From contig JAVYIG010004972.1 in assembly GCA_035222895.1 (NCBI GenBank), positions 83,281 to 147,280 on the forward strand: a stretch of 64,000 nt of DNA, written 5' to 3'. This document shows, piece after piece, positions 36,201-48,300 of this stretch. How positions within the stretch are numbered: the first letter of the stretch is position 1; each line of letters opens with the position of its first letter. The notes under the pieces were generated by a model. It was not told the DNA's origin. It ran no database searches and saw nothing but the letters and a program-made list of their open reading frames with translations. The stretch comes from Strongylocentrotus droebachiensis (taxonomy: Eukaryota; Echinodermata; Echinoidea; Camarodonta; Strongylocentrotidae). The translations under genes were made by a program, and so were the position numbers.

Positions 36201-39200
36201 TCACCTGTATCATGCAGCTTACTCACTCACGAAAACTAGGCTGTCCAAATTTCTGTTTGGACTCGGAGGAAAAAATTTCTGTCATCTTTAGTTTTAAAAA
36301 CAACATTGTTACTAGGTCTAACTTAGTTCATAAGCACTTCAAATGTGCCTCGAATAAAATGAAATTATTTTCGAACACTGAAATGAGAGCCGATCTGAAC
36401 TGGTTAACAAAATGCCAAATAAGCCCAAAAAGTCATTGTGTGGCTTTTTTAATTTTTGTTAACCAGATCAGATCGGCTCTTATTTTATTACGAGGCACAG
36501 TTGAAGTGCTTGTGAACTAAGTTAGACCTAGTAATAATGTTTTAAAAAAATAAAGATGACAGAATTTTTTTTTTTGTCTTCAAAATAGGGGTGCGCCTTA
36601 TAAACGAGTGCGCCTTTAAAAGTTATAAGATTTACGGTAGGAAAAATCATACCCATATTTAAAAAGGTGATCCCCACATATTCTCTAATTATCGACCAAT
36701 AACATTAATCCCCTGTTTTTCTAAGATACTGGAGATATTAATTTATAATAGGCTCTTTAATCATGTTAATAAAAATAATCTTCTGACTGATTCTCAATAT
36801 GGTTTTAGAAAAAACTCATGTGGACATGCTCTAATTGACATTCATGATTACATACTCAATAAATTAGATTATAAATTAGATTATAAATTAGATAATAAAT
36901 TACTTGATTTGTCGAAAGCTTTAGATGTCATTAACCACGATATTCTCCTCACTAGATTAAAATATTTTGGTATACACGGTATTGCTTGGGAATGGTTCAG
37001 GTACTATTTAAGTGATCGTATTCAATTCACATCATACAACAGCTTTATTTCTGACAGAGAGAGGATTTTTAATTTACATAAATGACCTTAGTTCTGCTTC
37101 ATCTTTTTTTCATTTCGTCTTATTTGCTGACGACACAAACCTGATTGCATCTCATAATGATTTTGATAAACTAATGTCAGAAGTAAATAAAGAATTAGAA
37201 AAGGTTGTTGAATGGTTTAATGCTAATGAATTGATTATAAATTATGATAAAACAAGTGTACTTCATTTTCATAATAAAACTAATCCTTGCAATATTAATG
37301 ATATACAAATATTTATAAACAATATCAACTTGAACGTGTGCCCTTCTGTTAAATTTCTTGGTATTCTTTTGGATGATACTTTATCTTTGAAGGATCATCG
37401 ATTGTATATAACTAACAAAATATCTGAAAACATTGGTGTTCTTTGTAGATTACTGTAATATCGCCTGGGCCGGCGTGAGGAACAACTAAACTAGAACCTC
37501 TCCATAAACTTCAAAAGAAAGCTTTAAGGATATGTACAAACTCCCATTATCAAGCTCATTCACGTCCCCTGTTTTTTCGCCTAAGGACACTCAATATTTA
37601 TGATATACATCAAATTCAAAGTGCTATTATGATGTATAATGTTTATAATGATTATGTACCTAAAAGAGTTTGTCAAATGTTTATCCTTAATAAATCTGTT
37701 CATTCATATAATACTCGTTCCTGTATCAAATATCATTATCCAAAGGTCTCTAGTTAATGCTTTACTCTTTTAGACATAATGGTCCCCGTATTTGGAATGA
37801 TTTAACTGATCAGCTAACATTATGCACAACTATATCATCCTTCAAAGTTCTATTGAAGAGACAGTTGGTCTCTTCTTATTTCCCTTAAAGGCCCACTGCC
37901 ATACTTGTAGCTACTTGCGCCCTCTATATAACAAACGATGCCTAATCGGTGACCATTGGTCCCCCATGATCCTCTTTTTCTTATGTTAACTGAGAGCTGA
38001 GTTGATGAGATAACCACCTGTCCAGTGACCTTGTAGGTCGGTCTAATCCCTCCTGTAAACTATGGCAGATAAGCTTTAACTCTTTCTTTTAACTTGTTCT
38101 ATCTTGCAATGTACCATGCATGTGTGTGTGTATGGTGTGTGTGTGTGTGTGTGTTCATCGGTGTGTATCTATAATGTGTAGTATCTTATTTATATATTGT
38201 TATTGTTGTAGTAAGGTGTACAACCATGTAATCTCGTTATTTATTATTAATGTCAGGGGACTATTATACTTGCAAGTTTTTTCAAACTTCCTTTTTAGTC
38301 TCCAATTTCTTAATTCCAGAATTGTAAGATTATGATTGTTTCATGTTACTTTTGTTTATATATTATGTTATGGTTTTATGATTAAAATAAATGAACGGAA
38401 CTGAACTGAACTTAAACTGTTTTACCGAATAAATAATAATAATAATAATAATTGTACTTTTCTTTTCAGAGAACGGAATTTCTGGTGATAGACAAGTCAC
38501 TCTTACTGGAACCCCTGAGGCTGTTATGTAAGTTTCTTTTCATTCTTGGACCAATGTTCTTGCCATCAACAATATTGTTATGGTGTGTGCATGAGGTGTC
38601 TATAGTCACTCTTCCTCCATAATGACCAGTATATGTGATTTACTCATATTGAGGAAGTGGATGATTACACTTTTTAAGGCCTATTCAAGTATTCATATAA
38701 TGCCATGTTAAACCGCAGCAATATTTTTTGATTAACGTGTTAATGATGAGCAAGTTGGGGTGAGAAATATAGTTTAGTGTGCATCAAAGGTCCAACTTTT
38801 CTGTATCTTATTAGGTAGAGAATGTGAAACACATTGCACTTTTGTCATTTCGTCCCTATTTTCACGAAATGACGGTAGTGAATGAAAATCGCATACAATT
38901 TGCGTGCAGATTTTCCTCATTACCGTCACTTCGTGAAAATAGGAACGATTTAATCTTACCCAGCAGCTTACTGCAGCATGTTCAAGATACCAAGTTTCGA
39001 GTGCATCTCTCAACACATAAGATTTTACTCTTTGATCGTGTACGTACATACAGTCAAACCTGTCTACAGCGACCGCCCAAGGGAAACACAAACAGTGGCC
39101 TTTGTAGAGAGATTCCTTTAGTACATGTTTCAAGGAAAACAAAAAAATGGGGTCTGAATAGACAAGTGGTCTTTCAGAGGTGCCAACCAGTACGATTTAA

Positions 39201-39290
39201 TCGTATTTAGTACTATAATAAGAGTGGAATACGATAATACGATATCACCTTTTAAAATACGATTTTTCACAAAAAAAAAAAAAAAAAAAA

Positions 39291-39322
<32 letters not shown>

Positions 39323-42300
39323 GTATACCCATAAAAACCACGGAATCGCATAGAAACATGTACAAGTAAACCCCCACAACCTCAACAAAAACTTATAATT
39401 TTATATTTATAATTTTCTTTTAAAATTTTAATGAAAGAGCAAACATTTTAATTGACCGTATGTACAAGTATCACATTTTTCTGAAATTTTACTGGCCCGG
39501 CCAACATGTACAATTGAATATGATTTAAAAAACTAATTACAGCAAAAATGTGGTCTTTACGTTATGCATTTGCGCTGCGTTACGACATCAATAGGTTTTT
39601 AATAGGTGAAAGGATCGAAGGCCGGTTGAAAAATACTAATTTTGATGGTAAAATACTAATTTTGGAGGTGCTGAGTACTAATTTGTACTTCCAAAGGTTG
39701 GCAGCTCTGGTCTTTGTAGACAGGTGGTCACTAAAGCAGGTTTGACTGTTTCCTTTGAATGACACATTGATCTCTGTACTTCACAGGCACGCCAAGTCGC
39801 TTATCCTTGATATAGTGAACAAGGCCAGTCAGAATGAAGCCGAGGGGAACATGACCATTGACATGTTGATCCCTGCTACCAAGGTTGGCTTGGTCATTGG
39901 AAAAGGAGGAGAAACAATCAAACAGCTTCAGGAGCAAGCTGGAGTGAGGATGGTAATGATCCAGGAAGGTCCAGTAGCCACAGGCATGGACAAGCCCCTC
40001 AGGATTACTGGTGATTCTCAGAAGATTGAGGTAGGTTCTACGACAATGCTCCTTCATATTAAAGACCACAGTTTTGAAGTTTAATGCCTCTGTCACGTCA
40101 ACGAAACCCGACACCAACCCCTGCTACGGAAATGTTTTTATTAAAAGCTTATTAATACAGGTCTTTCATGAAACTTGTTATCAATAACAAGATATGATAA
40201 TTGTTATACGCTACTTCAATCCTTACATTTGATTGGTTCTCATCGGATTTGTCATAGATCTTTGGCAGTTGTTGATAAATAGTTTAATGAAACGGGCCAT
40301 TATTTTGCAAACTGGACACCGAAAGCCATTCAAGAACATGAGAGGAGAAATTAATCATACACATCCTGCATTTGTGTCACAATCTGTCGGATAATGTCCA
40401 ATGAGTCCCCCCCCCCCCCCCCCCCATGAATAGCAATTAGGATACTTCACAAGTTACACCCTCTAATGTTGCATGACAATGCAGCTCTGAGCCCCGCTTT
40501 CACAAAATTTGTTATGAATATCACCTACTTATATTTGATTTGGTTGAGAGCAATTTTTTCTTAGAATTGTAATATTTATTGAGAAAAAGCCTTATGAAAC
40601 CAACCCTGAATGTATTTCTGCTGTTCTGTTGTATTATGTATAGGAAGCTAAGAGGCTGGTCAGCGAGGTGATGGAAAATGCCAAGAACAACGATAGAAGT
40701 AGCGGTGTAAGTACCAACAGTCAACCGTATTGTATGTTTGTCCTGTTTTTTAATTTTTTCCACAACTTTGGGAAAAATCTGATAAGATCATTAAGTCATT
40801 AGCACTTAAAAGTTACGCCAAACTGTATAACGAGAAATTTTTCTCATGCATAACAAAGTTTGAGGAAAGTTGAGAGTTGAGCTAAGTCCACAGAATAATT
40901 CATTACACAACCGACTCAACAGTGAATTCAATTCAATTTAATCATCTAATTTAAAAAAAATGGAAATGTTACATGGGAATTTTACAACAATAAAAATACA
41001 TATCTGAGCAACAAAAACAGTAATAGTCAGAACACATAGACGTTACATCTTGAAAATAAAATTGAAATTACTCATAGCATGAGCAAGGGGAAAGAAGGGA
41101 ATGAGTCTGAAGAAGAAAAAGGATATAAAGGGTAAGGGAAAAGAGCCAAAGAAGCTGTGAATTTGCCATTAACAATTGGCAAATCTTTCACCTGACAGAA
41201 GTTTCTGTTACTAGAGTAGCGTCTGTGCCACATAGTCGGGTCTGATATGTTAGTTGGGGGGGGGGGGGGGGCATAAAAGCCACTGAAATACAATTAGGAT
41301 TTGTGTCTTCATAAGGTCTCTTGTCAAACATTTCATTCAAAGTGATTGATGTTTCTCAATTTCCTTTCCTTGAAGTAGTGTTACTGCATACCTGCCAACT
41401 TTTCACATCTAAAATAAGGAATACAATCTATTTAGTATACTTTCCACGCAGAATACTTCAAAAAAGAGAGGAATCTTTGGTTCAAAACAAAAGCTTGAAG
41501 GCCAAAAATTAGAATCATTCCTGTAAAATAGGAACTGTTGGCAGCTATTTATTAGTAACTGATGATGTTGGAGTTGTATGTCTTTCAATAGTAGAGTTAT
41601 GCTAGATTGTGATTCGTATTCCCTGTTGTCATCATTTGAAAAGTTTTGTCATTTGTTCATTTGCAGGATAACTTCTACTCTCGTGGTGGCCCCCAAAAGG
41701 TTAGTATTTTATCCTTATTTGGTTTTCTTAATTCACTTTATTTTTCTTCCCAAATTTCATCTTTAACTTGTATTTTTTCCTTAAAAAAGCACATGCTGTA
41801 AATAGGAGTGCACCTATGTGCATCAGACTCCTCAGGTAGTCAAACTTGTCTATGTGTGAGGGACCTGTAGATGATTATTTTAACATAACTTTATGTATTC
41901 CATTAGTAGAGATATTGAAAGAAAGGAAGGGAAATATGGAAGATTAAAATATTTCTGTTGGTTGAATGTCTTCCTTTTTTTTTCACAGTAGATAAATGCG
42001 CTTAATAAGTATTTATTATTATAATTATTTACATTAATCATTGCCTTGTCTCTTTTTTAAATTGTGACATATTCTGTAATTGAAGACATTGGTAATGCAT
42101 TAATGATTGATTTACAAGTGCTTTATTGTATCCGGTAAAGGCCCAAGCGAAATTGTCCATTTTCGTAACATAACCAAATCTAATGCATACGTCTTTGTGA
42201 ATGCGAACTGCATACAGTAGTTGTTGCCAGGTAGGACGAACATGGCTTTCCTTACCTATCAACACATGACATAGGCATTTGCATTCTGACTATTGAAATA

Positions 42301-45300
42301 CAATTATTCATTACATGTGAATAAAATATATGTATTGAGGCACTTCACAAAGACGCATGCATTTGATTTGGTTACATTACGAGAAATGGTCCATGGGGTT
42401 GGTTAATAGGGGTAATTTTTTCAGGAAATTTCAGCTAAATGTGTACTTTTGTGTTACAGGACGTGATTGTTCCAAAGCATGCAGTGGGCATGGTGATCGG
42501 TCGTGGAGGAGACATGATCAAGAGGATCCAAGAACAGACCAAGGCTCGCGTCCAGTTCAAACCAGGTGAGTTCCCTACTTGCATGTAGGAATGAGCAGTG
42601 TCTGGCTGGGTACGACGGTGTGTTCAAGGTTGGCTAGAAGCGCTTGAGGATTCCCAAAGGCACATCTTGTGCTGCCCAACAGCTGTTCATTCAAATCCCA
42701 GTGCCTTGTTGGTGCTGTACAATGATTTTGGTTGCGAATACCTTTGAAGAGGGGATGTAGATGACTCATACAATTCTGCATTTGTATATATGTTCCACAT
42801 TTAGATTGAACAATATTGATCATTTCACCTCATACACTATGGTTCGGATTTTCCATGTTGATTTGGACTTGGAATTATAAAATTACTGCTCAGTACATTT
42901 AAATATAATTGCAAGCTATCTGTCGTTTTCATTATACAAACCTGATCTTTTGGTATTTGATGGCAACGAGAGTATCTCACTGTCTATGTTGAATTACTTA
43001 CAAGCAAGCCTAAAGATATTTGTTTTAGTCTGCTTTTTAAAGAATTGTCATTATAAAGAAGAAAATTTGGGGCCTTGTGGAGATCTACAGTTTCTGTTCT
43101 GTGGGCTCTGGACTAAATCTTCCTGAGTCCCTATGCATTCATGTTTTGCTTACAAGATGTGGACCAATCAGTTCCAAAGTTTTATATTTTGTCTTTGTTT
43201 CACTCCCAACTGAAGGTGATCGTGATGCACCAGAGCGTATTGCTCTGATCACTGGCTCAGCGGAGAGTGTCAGCATGGCCGAGTCTATGGTCAACGACCT
43301 GGTGGCCAATGCAAGGGTAAGGTTCCCCCTTTTCTCTTTCCCCTATTTTGTAGTTAAATTTGTAAATTTAATTACTAATTATTCCTAAGTATCATCTGAT
43401 GTGTTCACACTTGTACAAGCATTGCTTTTTCGTGAACCCCTCTGTTTCCACATGTATTTTTTACATTTGTTTAAATGCTTATAATTGATTCGTAATGTTT
43501 TGTTGGAAACCTGAATAAATAGAAATTGAAATTGAATTGAAGGTGTTCTACACTTGTTATTGAATTCTTGAATAGTATATTTCCAACTTTAAAAAAAAAG
43601 CTGAATCCTCTGTTCAGAGATAGTATTTCAGTGGCGGGTCGTTTTGGACTTTTAGGAAATGAATACAAGTTTTGCAGATTTCTACATAAGTCACATGATT
43701 AGAAGAAACCTATTCTTGCTTAATGCCTCTCTCATACACTCTGGTGGGGAATCATGTAGATTAATAGGCAATAATATAATAAATCTCGCAGAAGAAGTAA
43801 GTTATTTCTTGGGGTGAGATTCCCTTTAATTCCTGCTTTTGATTGTATTGTGCAATTGTGTGCATCATGCTAGAGCCCTGCACCTAATTGTTCTTTGTGG
43901 GTGCAGGGTGTATTCTTGATGCCATAGCAAAGTTCCTCGATTCTTTCAAAGGCCTCATCCTGAATATTGTGGATGAGGCCTTCAGAGTTGTGGCAACAGA
44001 TATAGTCATTTTCAAGGGTTTATTAAACAATTTCATATCTTTTCCAATCACTTCAAGAAAGTTCTTTTCACACCGCAGTCACTTGACTCAACATTTTTCT
44101 TTAATTGTTAATGTTTCTTTGATCGTTAAAAATGGTTTTCATTGCAGGACATTGGTATGGATGGAGGTGATATGGACGGTCAAGGTCCATGGATGGGCAG
44201 TGGGCGTGGTAGAGGGCGTGGCAGGGGAGGCGGTGGACCAAGCTTTGGCAGCAGAGGAGGTGGAAACCGAGGAGGAGACTTTGGTGGCATGGGAGGAGGT
44301 GGTGGCGGCGGAGGAGGAGGTGGCGGAGGGATTAGAGGAGAACCTTTAGACCACCGTGTACCCGCTGGCAAGTGTGGCTTGGTCATCGGCAGAGGTATAG
44401 TGTTTTGATTGTTTTCTTTGTTTTGTTAAGGTCGCACTGATCGCTCATGTATATTTATATTTAATGATGATAGAAGGTTAGGGTTCATTTCTGCAACCTA
44501 TGTTGTATGTTGGTAAAAACTTAAATTTGTCCATTAACTTTACATGTAGTTGTAAATATATATTTCATGTAAACCAACACCTCACTTTATATGTTGGTAG
44601 AACTTGATTGCAATTCAGTCAGATTTTCTCTATTTTTTGTGCCAACATGTCCATTGCAGAAAACTCACCAAATTTGATGTTTTGTTTCCTTTTTTGCCTA
44701 TTTGCTTGACATTATCACACATTCTTTGAATGTAACTATCCTATGAACACAATCTATGGGATTCTGAAAAAAATGTCACACACACACACATTACAACACA
44801 AAAATCTTGGCTGCGATGACATCGGACTTTGCTGGGACTGACTTAAACTCTGATGGGCTGATACAGGTGGTGAGAACATCAGGGCCATCATGCAGCAGTC
44901 CAGAGCACATGTAGAGATCAGCCACGGTCAACATCCTCCAGGACAGAAGATCTTCCTCATCTCCGGTGACCCAGAGCAGATCGACTACGCCAGGAGCCTC
45001 ATCGACGAGAAGGTCAACGGGGTAAGTTGAGCTAGAGGGTTGAGGTTTCCTTGCATAATTTGAATATTAGGACACTGCTAACGTTTAAATTTCACAGATA
45101 GGGCATACATGACCTATTCATAATTCCTGCAAAGTTCTACAGAATTTGATGTTGGCTGCAAAAGGGACATAGTATCTTTAAAAGGAGTCTCTTAACTTTT
45201 CATTATAAAAAGTATTTTAAAAGAGCTCTCATTAATAAATGTGTATTTTTGCAGTAGTTTTTAAAGCTGGAAAATGTATGTTTTAGAAGAAAATTTCAGC

Positions 45301-48300
45301 CTGTGTATGAAAATGCCGTCCATATCGAGCCCCTAGACCTTTATTAGCTGATAATGGAAAGAAGTCTGGAAAACATTTCAACACCTCATACATGTCCATT
45401 ATTCAAGTTTATTTGTTTGACATAAATAAGCTCATGTGTTGAATGATAAAGATAAATTTGATTCATGTGTTGAGCTTTTGTTTTGTAACAGCAGGAAGTT
45501 TGTAGTTTTGTTGGCAAAATTCTTTTCAGAGGTTTTGTAAATGGCCACTTTTCTGTAGGGCACATTCCTATATTACAGCACAAATAGGAAGAATTGGAAA
45601 GGGCACAAAAAATCTCCAAGGCCAATGAGAGGGGCATTGAGGCCAATCAAAGGGGCATCCAAGGCCATGGCCTTGGATTAAATTAAGCCCTGGTGTTGGA
45701 TGATGTAAATGTTATTCATTCCTGTGGAAGCCGAACTTTCATGGTATAACACTGTGTTTTAACTTGTGTCTTTTCATGGTTTGTTCTGACAGTCACCAGG
45801 TGGAGGACCTGGAGGTCCGGGTGGACCAGGAGGACCAGGGGGGCCAGGTGGCCCCGGTGGTGGAGGACCAGGCGGTCCTCAGGGACACAGGGGTGGATTT
45901 AATGGTCCACCAGGGTGAGTCTATGTCACCTATACTTTTTTAAAACGTATTCCTTCCCAGCCAGAAGCAGAATAAGGCCTTGCTCACTTGATCCAGGATA
46001 GACCTTGTATGCGAGCGAAAACACGGGAGTGGAGGGAGGGGGCTAACAAAAAATTGGTGTGATTATTGATGGAAAGTTAGTGTGTGTGTCTTCTGCAGAG
46101 CGCCAGGGTAGTAATCTTCAGAATGGTGTACAATTTTATGCCCACCTTGCATTCAACAAAGGATAGGAATAAAGATTTTACTGTGGAAGGTTGAAGGAAA
46201 CAATATTTTATATATATACATTAGCCTATTATATTTTGTAACATTGAATGATTTCCCAGTAAATAATTGGCCAAAGGAAAATTTTTTATCGTAAAAAACA
46301 ACACAACAACAAAAATTTGCTTGAACTGACATGTTCTGCACTAAGTATATCGTGTTGTATTTTTACACTCTGACTGTTGTTTTCTATTTGAAATAGCAGT
46401 GGTCCTCAGCAAGCCCCAGTCCAACAAGGGTACAACAACCAACAGCAATGGAATGCATACAGCCAGTGGCAGCAACCTCAGGTAAGCATAGCTGTCGGTT
46501 GATCACTTCACCCATCTGTTCTCTGGCTCCGGACTTCACAGCATGTAGTATTCACCGTTTGGTGGAGTTTCATTTAAAGTCCCACTGTACTACTTATAGC
46601 TGCTTGTGCCCTCTATATGGCAAACAGTGCTTAATCGGTGCCTATTGGTCCCCCATGATCCTCTTTTTCTTATGTTAATTGAGAGTTGATGTGATGAGAT
46701 AACCACCTGTCAGTGACCTTGCAGGGAGGTCTAATCCCCCTGGCCAAACTAGTACAGACTGGCTTTAAAACGGGTCAATTCAGATGTTGCAGCTATTAAA
46801 CTTTGCAGTACACACCAATACTTACATGCTACATGATCAACTTTTCCTGATCCATTCCACACCTTTTCTTTCACAATGCAATCGGATGACCAGAACTCAC
46901 CTTTATCTTTAAAATTGACCATTGAAGTGCATCATCATGAACCCTGCTTTGAATTTGCCTGTGATGCCAGGGTATATGGATAGATGCTAGAGCAATGACA
47001 GGATTCGCTAACACTACTTTGATTGCTATGGGTAGAGTTTGATAGTAGACCTGTTGACATCCCCCCCCCCCCCCCCCATTGCTGACCTAGGATAAAGAGA
47101 TACAGCTAGAGATTGAAATGCTCATGTGATAAGATAACCACCTGTCAGTGACCTTGCAGGGAGGCCTAATCCCCCTGGCCAAACTAGTTCAGACTGGCTT
47201 TAAAAAAGGTCAATTCAGATGTTGCAGCTATTAAACTTGTAATTTCACTCGTACATTGTCGTTCGCTACTATAACATACTTATTTTTATTTTTATTTTGA
47301 CTACGCAGCAACCACAGCAGCAGCCACCCCAACAACAGCCCCATCAACCAGCCCCCGACGCTTCAGCCTACGGAGACTCCAACCCTTACGCTGCTTACTA
47401 CCAACAATACTACCAACAGCAGCAGCAGCAGAACCCTACCAGCCAGACGGCCAGCACGGTTCAGACCACACCCAGCACCTCTGCTCCACAGTCCACGGAC
47501 GCTCAGCAAGGCCAAGGTAAGATGCGTCGGTTACTACCCTTTCACCATGTCTGTCTGATGCAGTCAGTCTGGTGAGGGCCTTCATCTAGAGTGTGCTTTC
47601 TGTGATGTATAATGATTTGTGCACTTTGCTGTGCTTGGAAGCGGTGATGGCAACATGTTTAGTGTACTTCATTGAGAAGATTAGGAATGCAAATTATTCT
47701 GTTTTTCTCCCTTTTTTTACTGGCCGGATTCTAAGATCATAACTATTCTTGTATGCTGGTCTTGGGTGTTAGGAGGATCGTTTTTGCAAATGCACTTTGT
47801 GGATTTAGATACATTTGCATGTTCAGATCTTCCTTCACACAAACAAACCAAATGTTCTTAATGCAGAATTTTTCAACTTCAAATAAACAGGGGGAACTTT
47901 AAATTTAAATTGACCTTTGAAGTGCATCATCCTGAACCCTGCTTTGAATTTGCCTGTGATGCCAGGGTGCATGGATAGATGCTAGAGCAATGACAGGATT
48001 CGCTAACACTACTTCGATTTCAATGGGTAGAGTTTGATAGTAGACCTGTCGACAGTTCCCCCTAAACAAATTTGTTTTTTGCATTGCTGACCTAGGATAA
48101 AGGGATACAGCTAGAGATCAAAATGCTCGTATATGATTCAACAATTTTTATTTTTTCACTTCATGGAGAGTTTTTTAACCCTTACTGTACTGGGCTATTT
48201 TGAGCACCCACTGACTGGGGGGGGGGGGGCTGGGAGGCCCCCCCCCCCCCCCCCCTATGATCTCGGCCGTCGAAAATTTGCATGTTTGTAGATATTTACG

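Larger units (their letters stand above)
35007..38469 (+). other. FUBP intron 5 (3.5 kb) with palindromic element and LINE pseudogene
   Basis: Contents: a short MITE-like segment near 35265-35335 (GTTTCACAAAAC... TTTGTGAAACC), a palindromic element at about 35905-36640, a reverse-transcriptase pseudogene from about 36640 to 38412 containing its own 187-bp insertion, then an AAT microsatellite that ends about 20 bp before exon 6. No further exon is seen. Confidence 0.75.

Noticed and set aside
43888-44349. Alternative 153-codon frame over exon 12
   Set aside because: It is an out-of-frame shadow of the Gly/Arg-rich exon.
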